From assembly GCF_030272615.1 (NCBI RefSeq), contig NW_026728906.1, positions 124,001 through 188,000 of the forward strand: 64,000 nucleotides of DNA. The letters are read 5' to 3'. The position numbers were made by a program, and so were the translations under genes. The notes under the pieces were generated by a model that was not told the DNA's origin, searched no databases, and worked only from the letters and a program-made list of their open reading frames with translations. This document shows positions 9,175 to 21,866 of the stretch, piece by piece (the stretch's first letter is position 1; each line of letters begins with the position of its first letter). The DNA comes from Cryptomeria japonica. Lineage: Eukaryota; Streptophyta; Pinopsida; Cupressales; Cupressaceae.

Positions 9175-10610
9175 CAAGAGGGAAGAATGAGAGGGGGGTG
9201 AATCAGTCTTCACCGGAATAACAAACTTTACCGCAAAACACAGATTTGATAAACTGCAGTAATAAGACAGATAAGAAAATTAATAGCACAACACACAACA
9301 CTAAGATTTTGATGCGCAAAACCCAGTTAAGCGAAAAACCATGGTGGGAACCTACCCACAGTAAGATGATACTCTACAATAGTATGTGAAAATATTACAA
9401 TGAGGAATGCACATGCATTCAGGCACACTGCCTAGAGCTCACTGCTCAAATAATATTTGCTCGGAAGGCTACAACCCTTAGGGAAGTCTCACTGACTCGC
9501 AATAAGATTTGGACTACAATTCGAAAGAAATGAACGGAAAGAATAGCATCTCCAAATAGAATCTCACCACAAACTCAACATCAAAGGATACATCACATGT
9601 TCGCACACAAACCTCTCTCTGATAATGAAGACACAACATCAAACAACCAAATTACATGACTATATCACCTATATATATAATTTATCAACCTTGATAACAA
9701 GGTCGGCTAAACCCTCGACCCTCAATTAAAAAATTACATCACACGATACAAACACTGACCACCAGACCAATATAGTGGTTTACATAGCATAGCATGGTTC
9801 TAGGTCAAATTCCCAAACACATAACTCCACCGAAAATCACGCAAAGATCAATCGCAACACGCTACACCACCAGAAATGGTGCATAACACACAAATCATCA
9901 CTGGTTGATAGAAACCACCAAAAACTCACACAACGATAAATACAGATTGCCAAAACAAATAGGACATAATTAAAAAAAATACCAGCAAGCACATTAGAAT
10001 CATCCACAATAGCTGCACCAACACTACTTTTCAAATCTTCATCGGTCAACGTCTGAAAGCTAAAGAACACAACCAATCAACAACGGCCAGGAAGAAAGAT
10101 AACTTGCGGAGAACCAAATCATGATTCAACTGAAATTAAGATACACAAGACCTTCCCAAGAAATATCCCAAAATCTCAGCACCAGATCTGATCACACCAA
10201 AATATACCAGAGGATATACCGAACTCTGCGAAACAGTGATCAACAAAGCATCGCTACAAACCGGATCAGAAAATCTTCCCAATCTGCAATCACCAGAGAA
10301 AATCATAGGAATATGTTGACATCAATGACCACAACATATCCTAGCATGACCAACAATATCCAACAATTTATGCCAAAACAACCACTTTATATCACTAGTT
10401 CAAATCAAATATCTATGCCAAAAGATCAGCCTATGCAAATTTTACCACACCAGAAAGTGCCAAAAAGCCAGCACACAAGGATCGGCTTTTTAATAAAATA
10501 TCCCAAACCTTTACACATGCAGATTGACCATAGTAAAATAATTGATCGTCTTATTAAAATTGAAGACAAATCATCTTTTAGCTAATTAAGCGCTTCCACT
10601 ATCCACACAA
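9175..10610. mobile_element. Conifer-type repeat, probably LTR-retroelement derived (unit 1)
   Basis: The stretch starts near gaatgagaggggggtgaatc and contains aaaacccagttaagcgaaaa, accatggtgggaacc, and gcacactgcctagagctcac. I recall closely similar strings from dispersed repeats in conifer genomes, linked to LTR retroelements. No intact gag, protease, reverse transcriptase or integrase frame is present, and I could not find matching terminal repeats or a primer-binding site. A 154-codon plus-strand frame at 10121-10585, rich in Gln, Ser, Thr and Ile, lies inside it and is not recognised. Boundaries are approximate. Confidence 0.45.
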
Positions 10611-12692
10611 TAATGTGTTCCTAAAAAATCGCCCTACAGTAGAGCTTCAAATTTGTCAACTTGGTCTCCATGATCAACAATTTAATAAAAAATATATATA
10701 ATTTAAAATACACTAATCAACCATGAAATAAAATCTCCTATTTTTATTTTATTATTTATACGATGAATTTTATAAACTTCAATTCATCGGGATTTTTAAA
10801 ATCACAGTAGAAACACCTTCGGATTATCATGTCCTCACAAGAACACAAAAATATTATGGCACAAATCCACATTCCTTTCAGATGCTCAACCTCAATCAAA
10901 ACCTCTATAAATCTGCAGTCATAATTAAAATAAATTACAAACATGTGAGTACCAAAAAACTAGTGGAGCTCAAAAAAAGAAAATGCACAGATTGAGATGA
11001 ATGATAAGCTCTTAATATCTTTGATCAACTTAGGGGTGATTAAAAATACATATCTAATACAGTTCCACCTATAATATCAGATGCTATCTAGAATCATGTA
11101 ATGTTTCATGGATAAGATTAACATAACCAGGCATTATTCTAACAACTAACCATCTAGCAAACTTACATAGAAGAATATTCTAGTTAGAATATCATACACT
11201 AACAACACATAGCTTGAAAAATTGGCGTAGGCTATTTTGGGTTCATGGAGGTGCGAGCAAACGTTAATCTATAGTAAGTGAAATTGCTCAAACCCACAAA
11301 AAGGTCATTTGGAGCTCGTCGATTTTGCACAAGTCACGAGTTTTCTCTTGCACAAGTGTTTATCCTTTTGTAGACTACGGTCTTCTTCAGCATGGTTTTC
11401 TATGTGGTTTTCTTCTATTTTTTTGTGTGTGCCTGGTTTATTCGTGTGTGTACCTAATGTTCAGATTGCTTTGGAAAACCAGGTTATTTCCCCTGTTGGT
11501 GAACTTTTAACTAGCACATTTTTCAAGGACTAGTGCACCCAACACCCCTATTTTGCTAAAATAGGCTCAACTGTTGAGAGATGAAAGTGGACCTTGTAAT
11601 TTGCATGAATCTAATTTGTTTTGTTGTCCCATCACAACAAAATGTTTCGAAAAGGTGTGAACTTCATATAAACACAACTCCCTTTCCCATTCTAGGAATC
11701 AATGTACTCAATATAGAAAACCAAAAAACCTAGTCAATCAAGCATTCAGGGAGCGAAACGATAAAGAAGTCCCAATTTGATTATTCAATCATTGAAATAT
11801 ATGCTATAGCAATTATGATCAAGTGTATTATGTAATTCGTACCTAAGATAAGGTGTCATCATTTCACCATTTATCATTTGCTTAGCCTCTTTTCTTGTGG
11901 GGGCATGCATCCTATCTCATCATTATCATTGTTGAAGAGAGAACACTAATACGCGGTTTGGATAAGGTAATCCCTTATATGAAATAACCATTTCTCCCAA
12001 TTTTCTCTATCTACAGGTCCAAATCCGATAACAAGAAAGTTAAAGAAAAGTAGACCAGACATTAGCAGGCATCACAAAACATTGATTGAACGAAAACCCT
12101 AAGAACAGGGCACCCAGCAGTCATTGACCCATATTTTTAAGAGGCAAGTGATCAAATATTGTCGATTTCATTTTCGATCATCTCTCAATTTTCCCTCAAC
12201 TTTAGACACGGATCTCCAACGTTTCTCTCTAGTACAATTAGCTTCATATTACAGTCCCAATTTCCTCTCTATGTCTCCATCTCAGATATGTCTTACTCTT
12301 TCTATATTTCATCTTGTATCTACTACATTCTATAAAACTTAGTCATTTTACCATTGTTAGACTAGTTCATCTATAGACACTTCACTGTCTCCATCTCATG
12401 CAACAAAAGGAACAGGAACCTAATTTCGTATCCCTTCCTTAAAGACAACAACTAGTCCTATTCTTATTACTAATTATGTTGTGTCAACTAAGATCTTCTA
12501 GCTTACATTGGTCAATCGTAGGATCTTGTTTCCTCCATTTCAAGGTTTACATTGATTTATGAGATGGTATGATTATATATGCTACATAAACCAACATTTT
12601 TTAAGGTATGATCCCATATTGTATTGGTATAAAATTGGTGGTACTGAAACCAACATTGATATAGAAAAAAATAGACATTTTTATTTCTAACG
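10611..12692. other. Intergenic, no gene seen
   Basis: Two kilobases of AT-rich sequence. Visible items: an 8-bp inverted repeat (atattcta/tagaatat) at 11175-11192 and an exact telo-box aaaccctaa at 12094-12102. Overlapping short plus-strand frames at 11309-11533 and 11325-11510, and one at 12124-12342, have no recognisable domain. Confidence 0.45.
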
Positions 12693-14360
12693 TGTTTCCA
12701 TCTACATCTTTCACTTGTCTTGCAATTGTGTACATTCTCATGTAAATACCAACGATGTTATACTCGCGCCCTTTTATGCTTCATACCATAATGTGACTCC
12801 TCTAATTCCATAAGACCAGGAGTGCGCAAGGAGTGTAATGCTTCGTGTGGTTCATGTAACTAAACTCGGCTTCTATTTGTAGATATGAGCAAAGGTTGTG
12901 TTTTTATCACTTAAAATGTGCTTTATATGTTTTCTTAAATGCTCACATATACATACTGGTGGCATAAAATGAAAGTAAGCGTGTAGGACTCAATAGAATA
13001 TAAAATAGTGACTAGTGATTTAGAACTTTCCTTGGTGTAACCCAATAAAAAATATTGAAAAGAATGGAGTTGTACCCTCATCTCTAGTATCAATTAAATG
13101 CAAGATTCACAAGCCAACTTCTCAATTTGAGTCTTAAATACAAAGTGGACATTACCTAGCACTTATGTAATTTCGTACAATATTGTATTCTTGTGGAAAG
13201 AGCTTGCTTAACAATATGCTCGAGTTCTACGCTCATTGACTAATTCTCTCCAATGACAAAACTTATGTTTCCATGAGTTGAAATCTAGAATCTCCATTTC
13301 CAAGTGTTGCACCATCTTATTACTCGACGTTTTTCTTCATCCAAATCTATTGATTGATATCTTCATTATTTTATAGTCTCTCTTTTCAATGTCTTCCCCC
13401 AAGCTAAACTATGCAACCAAATAGCGTTCACTTCCTTGTCAACCTCAATCAAAACCTAGAATAAAAAACATGCACCTAGCTATCAAATATGGAATAAAAT
13501 ACATGCACTTGTCTAAAACAAATTAGCACTTCCCTAAATAAATCATGTAGAAAACTTTCTCCAATACCAACCGATCGATAATCAAATCGAATATTCCATT
13601 CTAATCTCACCATCGCTGATTTTTGTTCTCTTCACTTATGTGCCGATCCAATGCACTATGCTACTGATGTGAACATTCAGAAAGCCAAAATTGGTATCTT
13701 CTACATCTACACCTTCCACTTGTCTTGAAATTTTGTATGTGGTCAAATTTTGTGCCTACAATGTTATACATAATATTTCGCACCCCTTTGTGATTTATAA
13801 CAATATGTCACCCCTGTAATACCACAAGACTATTTAATAAAGAGTATGTTGATTGAATAAGATTTATGTATTTGAAATATGCTTCTTTTTTGTTGTGAGC
13901 ATGTACTATGTTTTTCATCAACTCAAGACATTATTGTTGCAGTTTCTTAAGAATTTGAGTATCTGCAGTAGTTGCATAGAATGAAAATGAGCAAGCTTCA
14001 AAGACATAGGTTATATAGACATCGAAGGCATGAAAGAAGAGGTCGTGAAGCTTTAGAATGAACTGATGTATGAAGCTCTATTTTATTAGATCATTTATAA
14101 ATGCATGGGAAAAGTAGAAGATTATGATATTTGCAGATCTCACTGATAATGTATGAGTTATATCTATTATCTTATTCTTGATGGAAATGCGATTGCCAAT
14201 TTCTCAATATGACGACACTTTTATCTTCTTCGTATCAATCAACAAATACCTTGAGATATTGGAAATTATATTCAAAATGCGCTTACAACTTACCTTAAAA
14301 TGTGTTACAGCAAAGTGAAATTTTAATGTTGTCATCAAAGGGACAAAACGACATCAATAT

Positions 14361-14580
14361 TTAATTTTCAATCTTTGGAATATGATGAGGACATACTGAT
14401 GTCCAAAACAGATGCTATGAATGGCACAAGAGGACGCCAATAACCCTAAAATGATAGTTTTATTCAACGGTTAATTTTCAATCTTTGGAATATGATGAGG
14501 ACATGCTGATGTCCAAAACAGATGCTATGAATGGCACAAGAGGACGCCAATAACCCTAAAATGATAGTTTTATTCAACGG
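14361..14580 (-). terminator. 110-bp duplication with two poly(A) signals, GLP copy 2
   Basis: Same duplication as in unit 1, including the single A/G mismatch between its halves. AATAAA on the minus strand lies at 14574 to 14569 and 14464 to 14459. Confidence 0.73.
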
Positions 14581-14637
14581 TGAGAAAAAAGAATTGGGAA
14601 AGACGGTCTTCATTGGGAGACCTCTTGTTTGTTTTGT

Positions 14638-15398
14638 TTAGTATGCGAATTTCTTTTGAATGTAATTCACCAGTTCCTGGGTGATGCGGAAGGCCTTGCT
14701 CAAAACGGAATCGGGGAGAGGGGGATTCGCCGCAAACAGAGAATTGGCGATTGTCTGAACTCCGGGAAACTGGCTGCTCAATCCAGCTATGGCCACTGCA
14801 TTTTCATGCCCCACATTCTGCTGGAAATGAACAAGTGCCTTTGGAAACACAAACACATCTCCCTTCTCCAAAGTTTTGCTGAAAAATTTGTTGCTGGTGT
14901 CAATGAAACCCACAAGAAGCTGGCCTTCCAGTAAAACAAGAACTTCGGTGGCTCTTGGGTGTGTGTGAGGAGGATTTATTCCACCCACTGCGTAGTCCGT
15001 GCGGACCAACGATATTCCAAACGTATTGAGGCCTGGTATCTGTTTAACGTTCGCCATCGTTACGTTGGAGCCCACATCATTGTCGGTGTTCCCTGCCTGC
15101 CCAAGTCCCCGGAAGAAGAAATCGTTTGCTGAAACTTGCATTGGGTCTTTGCAAACGAACCCGTTCACCAAAACTGTTTAAAACAAGATCAAATCAATCT
15201 GTCTGTTAGTAACTCGACTCGTCTAATAAGCAAATCATTATCATTGTTTATGTATAAATATTCTCACTCACCGTTGCTTTCCTCATCTGCAACGCAGAAA
15301 TCTTGCAAGGGATCCGGATCCCCTGCCATGACCCTGTCGCTGTAACAGCATATCAACAGAAAAAGTCCCAACGTGAAGTAAATCATGCGGTTAGCCAT
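14638..15398 (-). CDS. Germin-like protein, copy 2 (I101T variant)
   Basis: Same two-exon secreted germin-like gene as at 1946-2706: exon 1 runs 15398 to 15272 and exon 2 runs 15173 to 14638. Signal peptide, Cys pair, sequon and all four metal ligands are intact. It differs from copy 1 only at residue 101, where two adjacent base changes (14998 and 14999) turn the Ile codon ATC into the Thr codon ACG. The residue lies in the strand just before box 1 ([10 protein letters not shown] becomes [10 protein letters not shown]), where family members normally carry Ile or Val. A polar residue there could affect barrel packing, but this is inference. Promoter and poly(A) region match copy 1. Confidence 0.95.
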
Positions 15399-15562
15399 TG
15401 TAATAGAAACGCAGACACAAGAGATCAGGATATGAATGTCTATTACAAACCCATTACACGCTTTATATAGCCCAAACCATAACTCTCCGCAAAGACTAAT
15501 TCATCTTGACTCCGTATATTTCACGGATCCTTCCAGAGTTGTTGCTCTTTTCCTTACGTCAC
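15399..15562 (-). promoter_or_regulatory. GLP copy 2 core promoter
   Basis: Identical to the copy 1 promoter as far as I can see: TATA box at 15469 to 15463 and the TGACG-containing element at 15562 to 15553. No substitution in this interval distinguishes the units. Confidence 0.63.
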
Positions 15563-17199
15563 ACTAAGTCTTACTGCATGTGGTTGTCTCGCCTGCTACC
15601 GCAGATGTATTCTCACCATCCTTTCATTAACGTTGAAATTTTCTATCTTCTCCCTGCCCTGCTGCGTATGCCTATCTCAAGATCAACTTACCTCCTGCCT
15701 TACACGTATTCTCGCCATCGCCATCATTTTAGTAATGTGGAATTGTTTAGACTTAATTGGAACGGTGGGCTTCTTCAAAGGAAACAATATATAAATCTTT
15801 CTCCACCGTGGGAGAATCGGTATGAGAGGAAAGTTTCTTTCTTGGAGTTGGATATTGGCCTAAAGACTGTCCATGCTTTGTACCCTTTTTCAATGAGATT
15901 TTTATCTCTCGTCATTTAAATTAATTTATGTTATTCAATGTTTATTTCTCAGATTGTCTATGTTCTAGGACAGAAAAACATTGCTCAAAATAACTTATGT
16001 TCATTTACTTTACATTGAATGCGTTGATTAGAATATCTATTTCACATCCATCTACAATTTTGAAGTCAAGTAGGTGTATTACTTTTCTTTAGCAGTTTTG
16101 GAGACCTAAATTATAGGTTTAAGACAACATATGCAAACATAAGAACCAATTTATGGAGGATAAATGTATAAGAAGATAGATTTTGGAGAGGTATTCTACA
16201 AGAAAAAAAACTTTTTGGTGGTGTTGAGAATCCCATCTTGGAAGAGACCATGTTGTCCAAGGGATCTAGTATTTAGAATTATTTAAGATCGTTTTATTTT
16301 TCCAAACCCTAGAGGGTAGATGGGTAGCGGAAATAGAATCCGGTTTTGACATTACAATTCACTAGAATCCATCACCTCTATAAGATATAACCTTATTAAG
16401 ACGTTGATGTCTGATTTTCAGAATGTCATGGGTGAGTAGTTTGAATGCATCTTGAACTACCTTGGGTCAAGGTACAACAGTGACTAAAAATCGTACCGCT
16501 TCCAATACTCATAACTATAATGAATGTAAACCGCGATATTTTAGAGAAAAGAGCCTTCATTCTCAAACTGTTGATGGGTGTGAAAACATTGCTCACGTTG
16601 CGTTGAGTGCGTTGCTTAGATTGTCTCTTTCACATCCATCTATAGTTGAACTCGGCCAAAATTTAATCTTTAGGTGAGTGTGTTGTTGTAAATGAAGTGC
16701 ATTGTTGTAAATGAAGTAGGTGTCTTTTCTAGCAGTTTTGGAGATCAAAATTTTACCTTTAGGTGAGTGAATTCTCTTTAATAAAGTAGGTTTACTACTT
16801 TTTCTAATGTTTGAGATCTGTCTATTTCCATTTTTCGACACCAAAACTTTTCGTCCAGTTGACTGCATTGTCCTCTCGATTCTCCTTTTAACAAAGTACA
16901 TACAGTTGATTTAGATGATTTATTTTTTATTATTTTTGTGAGATATATGTTTATTTAATATTTTTTTTAACTTAATGTTTTGATGAATTAGTTGTTTGGG
17001 GTAACTAAATAGGAAAATATAATATTAAAGATTATTTTTTTCCTCTTACTTCAATCAAATATATGAGAAAAGTATTTCATATTGATTAGACATTTCATTT
17101 TATTTATTTTTATTTATATTGATTGAATTTTCTTTTCTTTTATATCAAATAATATGACAATTATAAATAGTTTATAAAAAATATTCAATTTGAGAAGTA

Positions 17200-17322
17200 A
17201 AAAATGCGTTAAAAGTGATATATTGGGATGATTCTTGGTTGGGAAACGTTTAGTTCCATGATCCCTTGTTTACCTATCAAGAATTATCTTTTTACTCTCT
17301 TTGGATAAGGGTGGCTAACTAA
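17200..17322 (+). mobile_element. Possible LINE remnant (unit 2)
   Basis: Same short degraded frame as at 4508-4630, with the W-D-D-S-W-L-G-N signature and the same stops. Confidence 0.33.
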
Positions 17323-18206
17323 TGAACTTTTTACAATTAAGAAATCAAAGTGATCAACAATCGAATATAAGGAACAAATAGAGTGAGAGGGGGAATAAAA
17401 TTCTACACCTGATCGATTCATGATTATAATAAGTGGTTCATATTATAGAAGAGCAAGTCAATAAAACAGTTTGGTCATATTTTACGCTAGTATAATCTCA
17501 GTTTTCTTGATAACTACTCGAGTACATTTTTTTTTAATATCTCTCATAGGTTTTACCTTGTCTTTCATACCACACTCACAATCTCCAATTCCCCATTGAG
17601 TTTCCACAAATGACTAATACGAAAGGTAAATCTACATCCATGTAAGAGCATGGACACCGGGAGTGATCTAATATTGGATGCAATTAAGTGAGGAATATTT
17701 TTTGAATGAATCCCTATACTTTTGGACCCTTTAATGACATGGTTTGCATAAGTAAGAAAATGTTTATTAATGTAGAGAGCATGGTTTTAGGTACTTTTCT
17801 ATGTGGAGGTGATACAAATAGGCATGGGTAGCCTATGCGGTTACAGATGATTGTGGTTCTTCCATCAACGCTATTCTCTTTTTTATTGAATGATATGGTG
17901 TAATAGAAAAGTCAAGAATATACAACTAGCAATTGCACCTTGGTGTGCAATATGTACGCCGAATAGATGTGGAATGATTATTAAAAAAAATTGATCTATT
18001 TTTTCATATATTTGTGCAACACGTGAGATAAATTAGCAAACCATTTGGTAAATGATATTATTTATTCAACAAAGGTCTCAACATTTGAAAAAATTATAGA
18101 TCCAAATCAACTATGCATCTACTTAAACGGACAAATGCAATCAAACAAAACCCTTAAACCGGGAATATAATCGAGTTCCATTACCAATATTCTTATGTTT
18201 TGTTTG

Positions 18207-18875
18207 AAATAGGGAGAGAAGGAGAGAGGGAGATATAGGGATATAAAGAGAGAGATAGAGGAGGAAGAGTGAGGGAAAGATAAAGGAGTGAGGAGATAGA
18301 GTTAGGCGATAAATATAGAGAGGAAGATAGAGATCGAGATTGATATAGATATGGAGAAGAATAGGGATATGGATATGAGAGGAAGAGATAAAGAGAGAGG
18401 AGAGAGAAATAGATAGAGATAGAAGAGATAAATATATAGAGAGGGGGAGAGAGAATGAGCGAGGGATAACTTTGAATCAATTGTGCATTCATTAATACAA
18501 ACCAAACATAAGTGAAAGAAAACCTTTCAATCAAAAGATAATTGAACTCCATTACCAATAGGCTCATGTTATGTTTGCAATAGTGAGAGGGGAGAGATGA
18601 ATAGATAAAGAGAGCGAGACATGTCTGGAGATAGGGTGACAGAGGAAGAGAGAGCTAGAGATGGGAATGAAGAGAGGGAGGTGGCAAAGAAATAGATGGT
18701 TAAAGAGAGTGAGACGTGCCTAGATAGAGTGAGAGAGGATGAAAAGGACAAATAAAGAGAGATATAGTTGTAGAGGGATAAGGAGAAATTAAGATAAAGA
18801 TTAGGAGATAGAAACGGATAGAAAAGAAGAGATACAAAGATACAAAAGGGGAGAGAGAGAGAGAGGGAGGGAGGG
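18207..18875. repeat. GA/GATA-rich purine tract (unit 2)
   Basis: Same two-block purine tract as at 5515-6183, same length. Confidence 0.85.
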
Positions 18876-21866
18876 ATATTTTTGGGCCAATTTGTAATTC
18901 AAACTCGTTAATGAAGATGTTAACATAGGTTGACACCTAGTATGGTGGTTATACCTTTTGTAAATCTTTGAACCAATAGTAATAGTATTAACATAGTATT
19001 GAATTATTTGTAATTGCCATGTATAACCTCATTTTGTGTGTTTTGTCACGTATGCACTATCCTTTAGTGCATTATCCACTTATACTTCTCAGTACATAAT
19101 ACATCTGAGGAATTTTGTAGATAGAGTGGCAAGGGAAGAAGTTACATAGAAGTTGTATACTTCAACACTTCTCTTGTTTGTATTTATTTCTCACATTTGG
19201 GAGTCTTAAATTACACACTATAATTATTTTCTCGATATCCATACTTGCCTTGCTTTAGCTTTACAAACAACCTTATGACCACACATAATAAGGTCAAGTC
19301 ATCCTAAAGCCCATACAACCTTGCATCCCTCTAATGACATGTGTGGTTAATAATCACATTCTAAACTGAATTAACAATAGCTTCGATTTTATGTCCAACG
19401 ACCATTAAGTTTAATTTAATCTAAATTGTTCTATTGATCTAGATTCTCCTTTAAATAAGAATAATATTTAAGAAGTCATAAACATATAATTTAATATTAA
19501 ATTTTTTAAATACATAATTAATTATTTTAATATTATAAACTTTTAAAAGCAATAAATATTAATAGATAAAAATTTCAAAATAAATTAAAACAAATTATTT
19601 TTAAAATTCAAAATATAATTTAAAAATAATAATATATAGAACTTTTTACATTTTTAAAAATACTAAAAAATCGAACTATTTCAACAATGAGGTTTAGACC
19701 AACCATGCACTACAATTTGCAATCAACAAATAACAAATGGTATGAGCACTAAGTAATTCATCATATATCTTCGCATTTCTCCATCATAATCAGTAAAATT
19801 CAATTAACTTTGAGAAGTAACAAGAACCCATGCAAAATGTAGAAAGACAGCACAAACATCCACCATATCTTCAACAAAACTTATGTATTAATTTCAACAA
19901 GTCTTGGAAACAATCTCTAGCTTCCTCCTCCTACTCTACTTTCTAACAGTTCTGCTCTACTCTATTATCCACCTATTAACCTTTAAAAATGAGAAGGCAA
20001 ACCTTATATAGAAGTCTTGATACAAATGAATGTCCGAGATTGATTTGAATTTAATGGCCGAGATTTAACCATGAAACCCTAATTAGGGCTAGTTATAACA
20101 ACAACCACTTTAACCAATGAGAAAACTACAACACTTTGGGCACATGTCCCTCTTTGAATGTGGATCAATGAGAAATGAGATTAGGTACATTGAATAATAT
20201 TTGATGTAATGCCATATGTCACTTGCTCCTCCTTTGATGAGTTAGGTTCAATACACCTACAAGAACTGACTTGGCATCACTGAATTGGTCTATGATGATC
20301 AAGCACCACCTTAGCTTGCATGTCTCCCTAGCAATATGTCGACACTCAACATCATCCAATTGCTTGATGTGATGGTTCATATTCTCAAATTGCATCCTCT
20401 TGAAAATCAAGTTTCTAGCTTTGATTAACTCTTCTAAAACTATTTATAACATGTAATTTTTTTCATATCAGTTATCTTTTTCTTGAATAATATTTTAGGA
20501 GATTGACAAAATACCTAGGTTTACATTTATTATACTTTTAGTATTGTTATCTATTCTTTCATTGTGGTAGATGTAAAATGTTTCTATCATAATTTTGTGG
20601 GATACATATATGACTAATCCATTACAATACAAGGAACATTTTGGAGCACCAACAACAACTACGTATTTAGACTTTGTTAGTGTATCTGAATGTTCCTTCT
20701 AGATAAATTTTAGAGTTGATATTAGCTTGTTAGGATGTTGGTTTCTTGGGATTCTATGCCTGTGTGTGATGACATTTCATTATATTAATTAAAATATTTC
20801 TAATTGATAGAGTTTCTATTTTATTTATGATTTTAATATACATATTTATATAATTTATAAAAAACTTTTCAATAAAATATTTAATATATTTATAAAAATC
20901 TTTATCATAATAATGTATATTTAATTCAAATAAAAATTTCTATCTTAATTTGTTTTAAATTTAATGAAAAATAAATAAATAAGTATAAATTATTTTGTAA
21001 TTTATGAAATAGGCTCATGACAATAACTGCATAGTTACTCTCTAGTTGGTATGATGTCAAAAAAATTAGATGCACGTAACATCATTTGGCTACCAGTTGG
21101 AGGAATTGTTGAAGAGATTGTATGGTTAATTAGTAACTTATATTTCATAAGTTTTATTTTTCAAAAAGCTTTGAATGAAACCTACACTAGATGTGTGTGC
21201 ATGTAACCACCCAGATGATGGAACTTTACTACATTTTGTGTAGTATAATTCACGAAATGATACTTCATCATTAAAATATGTGAACAATTTTTAAAATAAC
21301 CAAATTGGAAAGAGAATAAACAATACGGGGGCAAAAAGAACACAAAATATGCACTAGGAACTATTATTGTCTTCCTCCATAAAAGCCTCCACAAAAAAGT
21401 GCTTGTAATAGGAATAAATCTCTGGAAGCAATTATTCTCATCCAAAATTCATGTAACAAAGATTCATAGTTGACAAAGGATCTTTTCATCAGCAATGGAA
21501 CAAGGGACACTATAGCCTAAAAAGGCAAACGTGACTACCAAAATAAAGTAAAACTAGATGAGGCCATGAGGCAAAACAAAATCTCCACATGCCCTCTAAT
21601 GCTAGATAACTGGTCTAAGTGGTGCAAAACATGACCTTGAAGAACTCAAGTAACGGTAAAAAAAGGTTAAAAATTAGACCAAGAAGGAGTCTTGCGGCCT
21701 TGTAAATAGCCAAAATGACATTCATGCAAGGAAAAATTAATAGAGAAAGACAAAACAGTTTTATTCAAATTGTTCAAAATTCATGCAAAAATAGATAAGC
21801 AACATATGCAACTCTAAGATTGACCAAAAATTGATTTGATTTGACAATATTTATGTTAACAACAGC

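Larger units (their letters stand above)
1..12692. repeat. Tandem array unit 1 (12,692 bp)
   Basis: First complete unit of the head-to-tail array. Its opening bases (tgtttccatctacatc) return at 12693, 25385, 38077, 50769 and 63461, which fixes the period at 12,692 bp. Order within the unit: diverged repeats (1-1345), 110-bp duplication with poly(A) signals (1669-1888), germin-like gene on the minus strand (1946-2706), its promoter (2707-2870), diverged repeats (3282-4085), LINE-like remnant (4508-4630), GA-rich tract (5515-6183), AT-rich blocks, and conifer-type repeat (9175-10610). Bases seen only in this unit are C at 8179, T at 8338 and A at 9583. The start of the unit is simply the start of the window, not a known breakpoint. 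Confidence 0.97.

Noticed and set aside
10121-10585. 154-codon plus-strand frame with an ATG start
   Set aside because: It is the longest unexplained frame, but composition is biased by an A/C-rich strand, it matches no domain I know, and it lies inside a probable retroelement remnant. A transcript or protein search could reverse this.
11309-11533. Two overlapping plus-strand frames with many Phe, Leu and Cys
   Set aside because: Two frames of similar quality in the same T-rich sequence cancel each other out, and no domain is visible.
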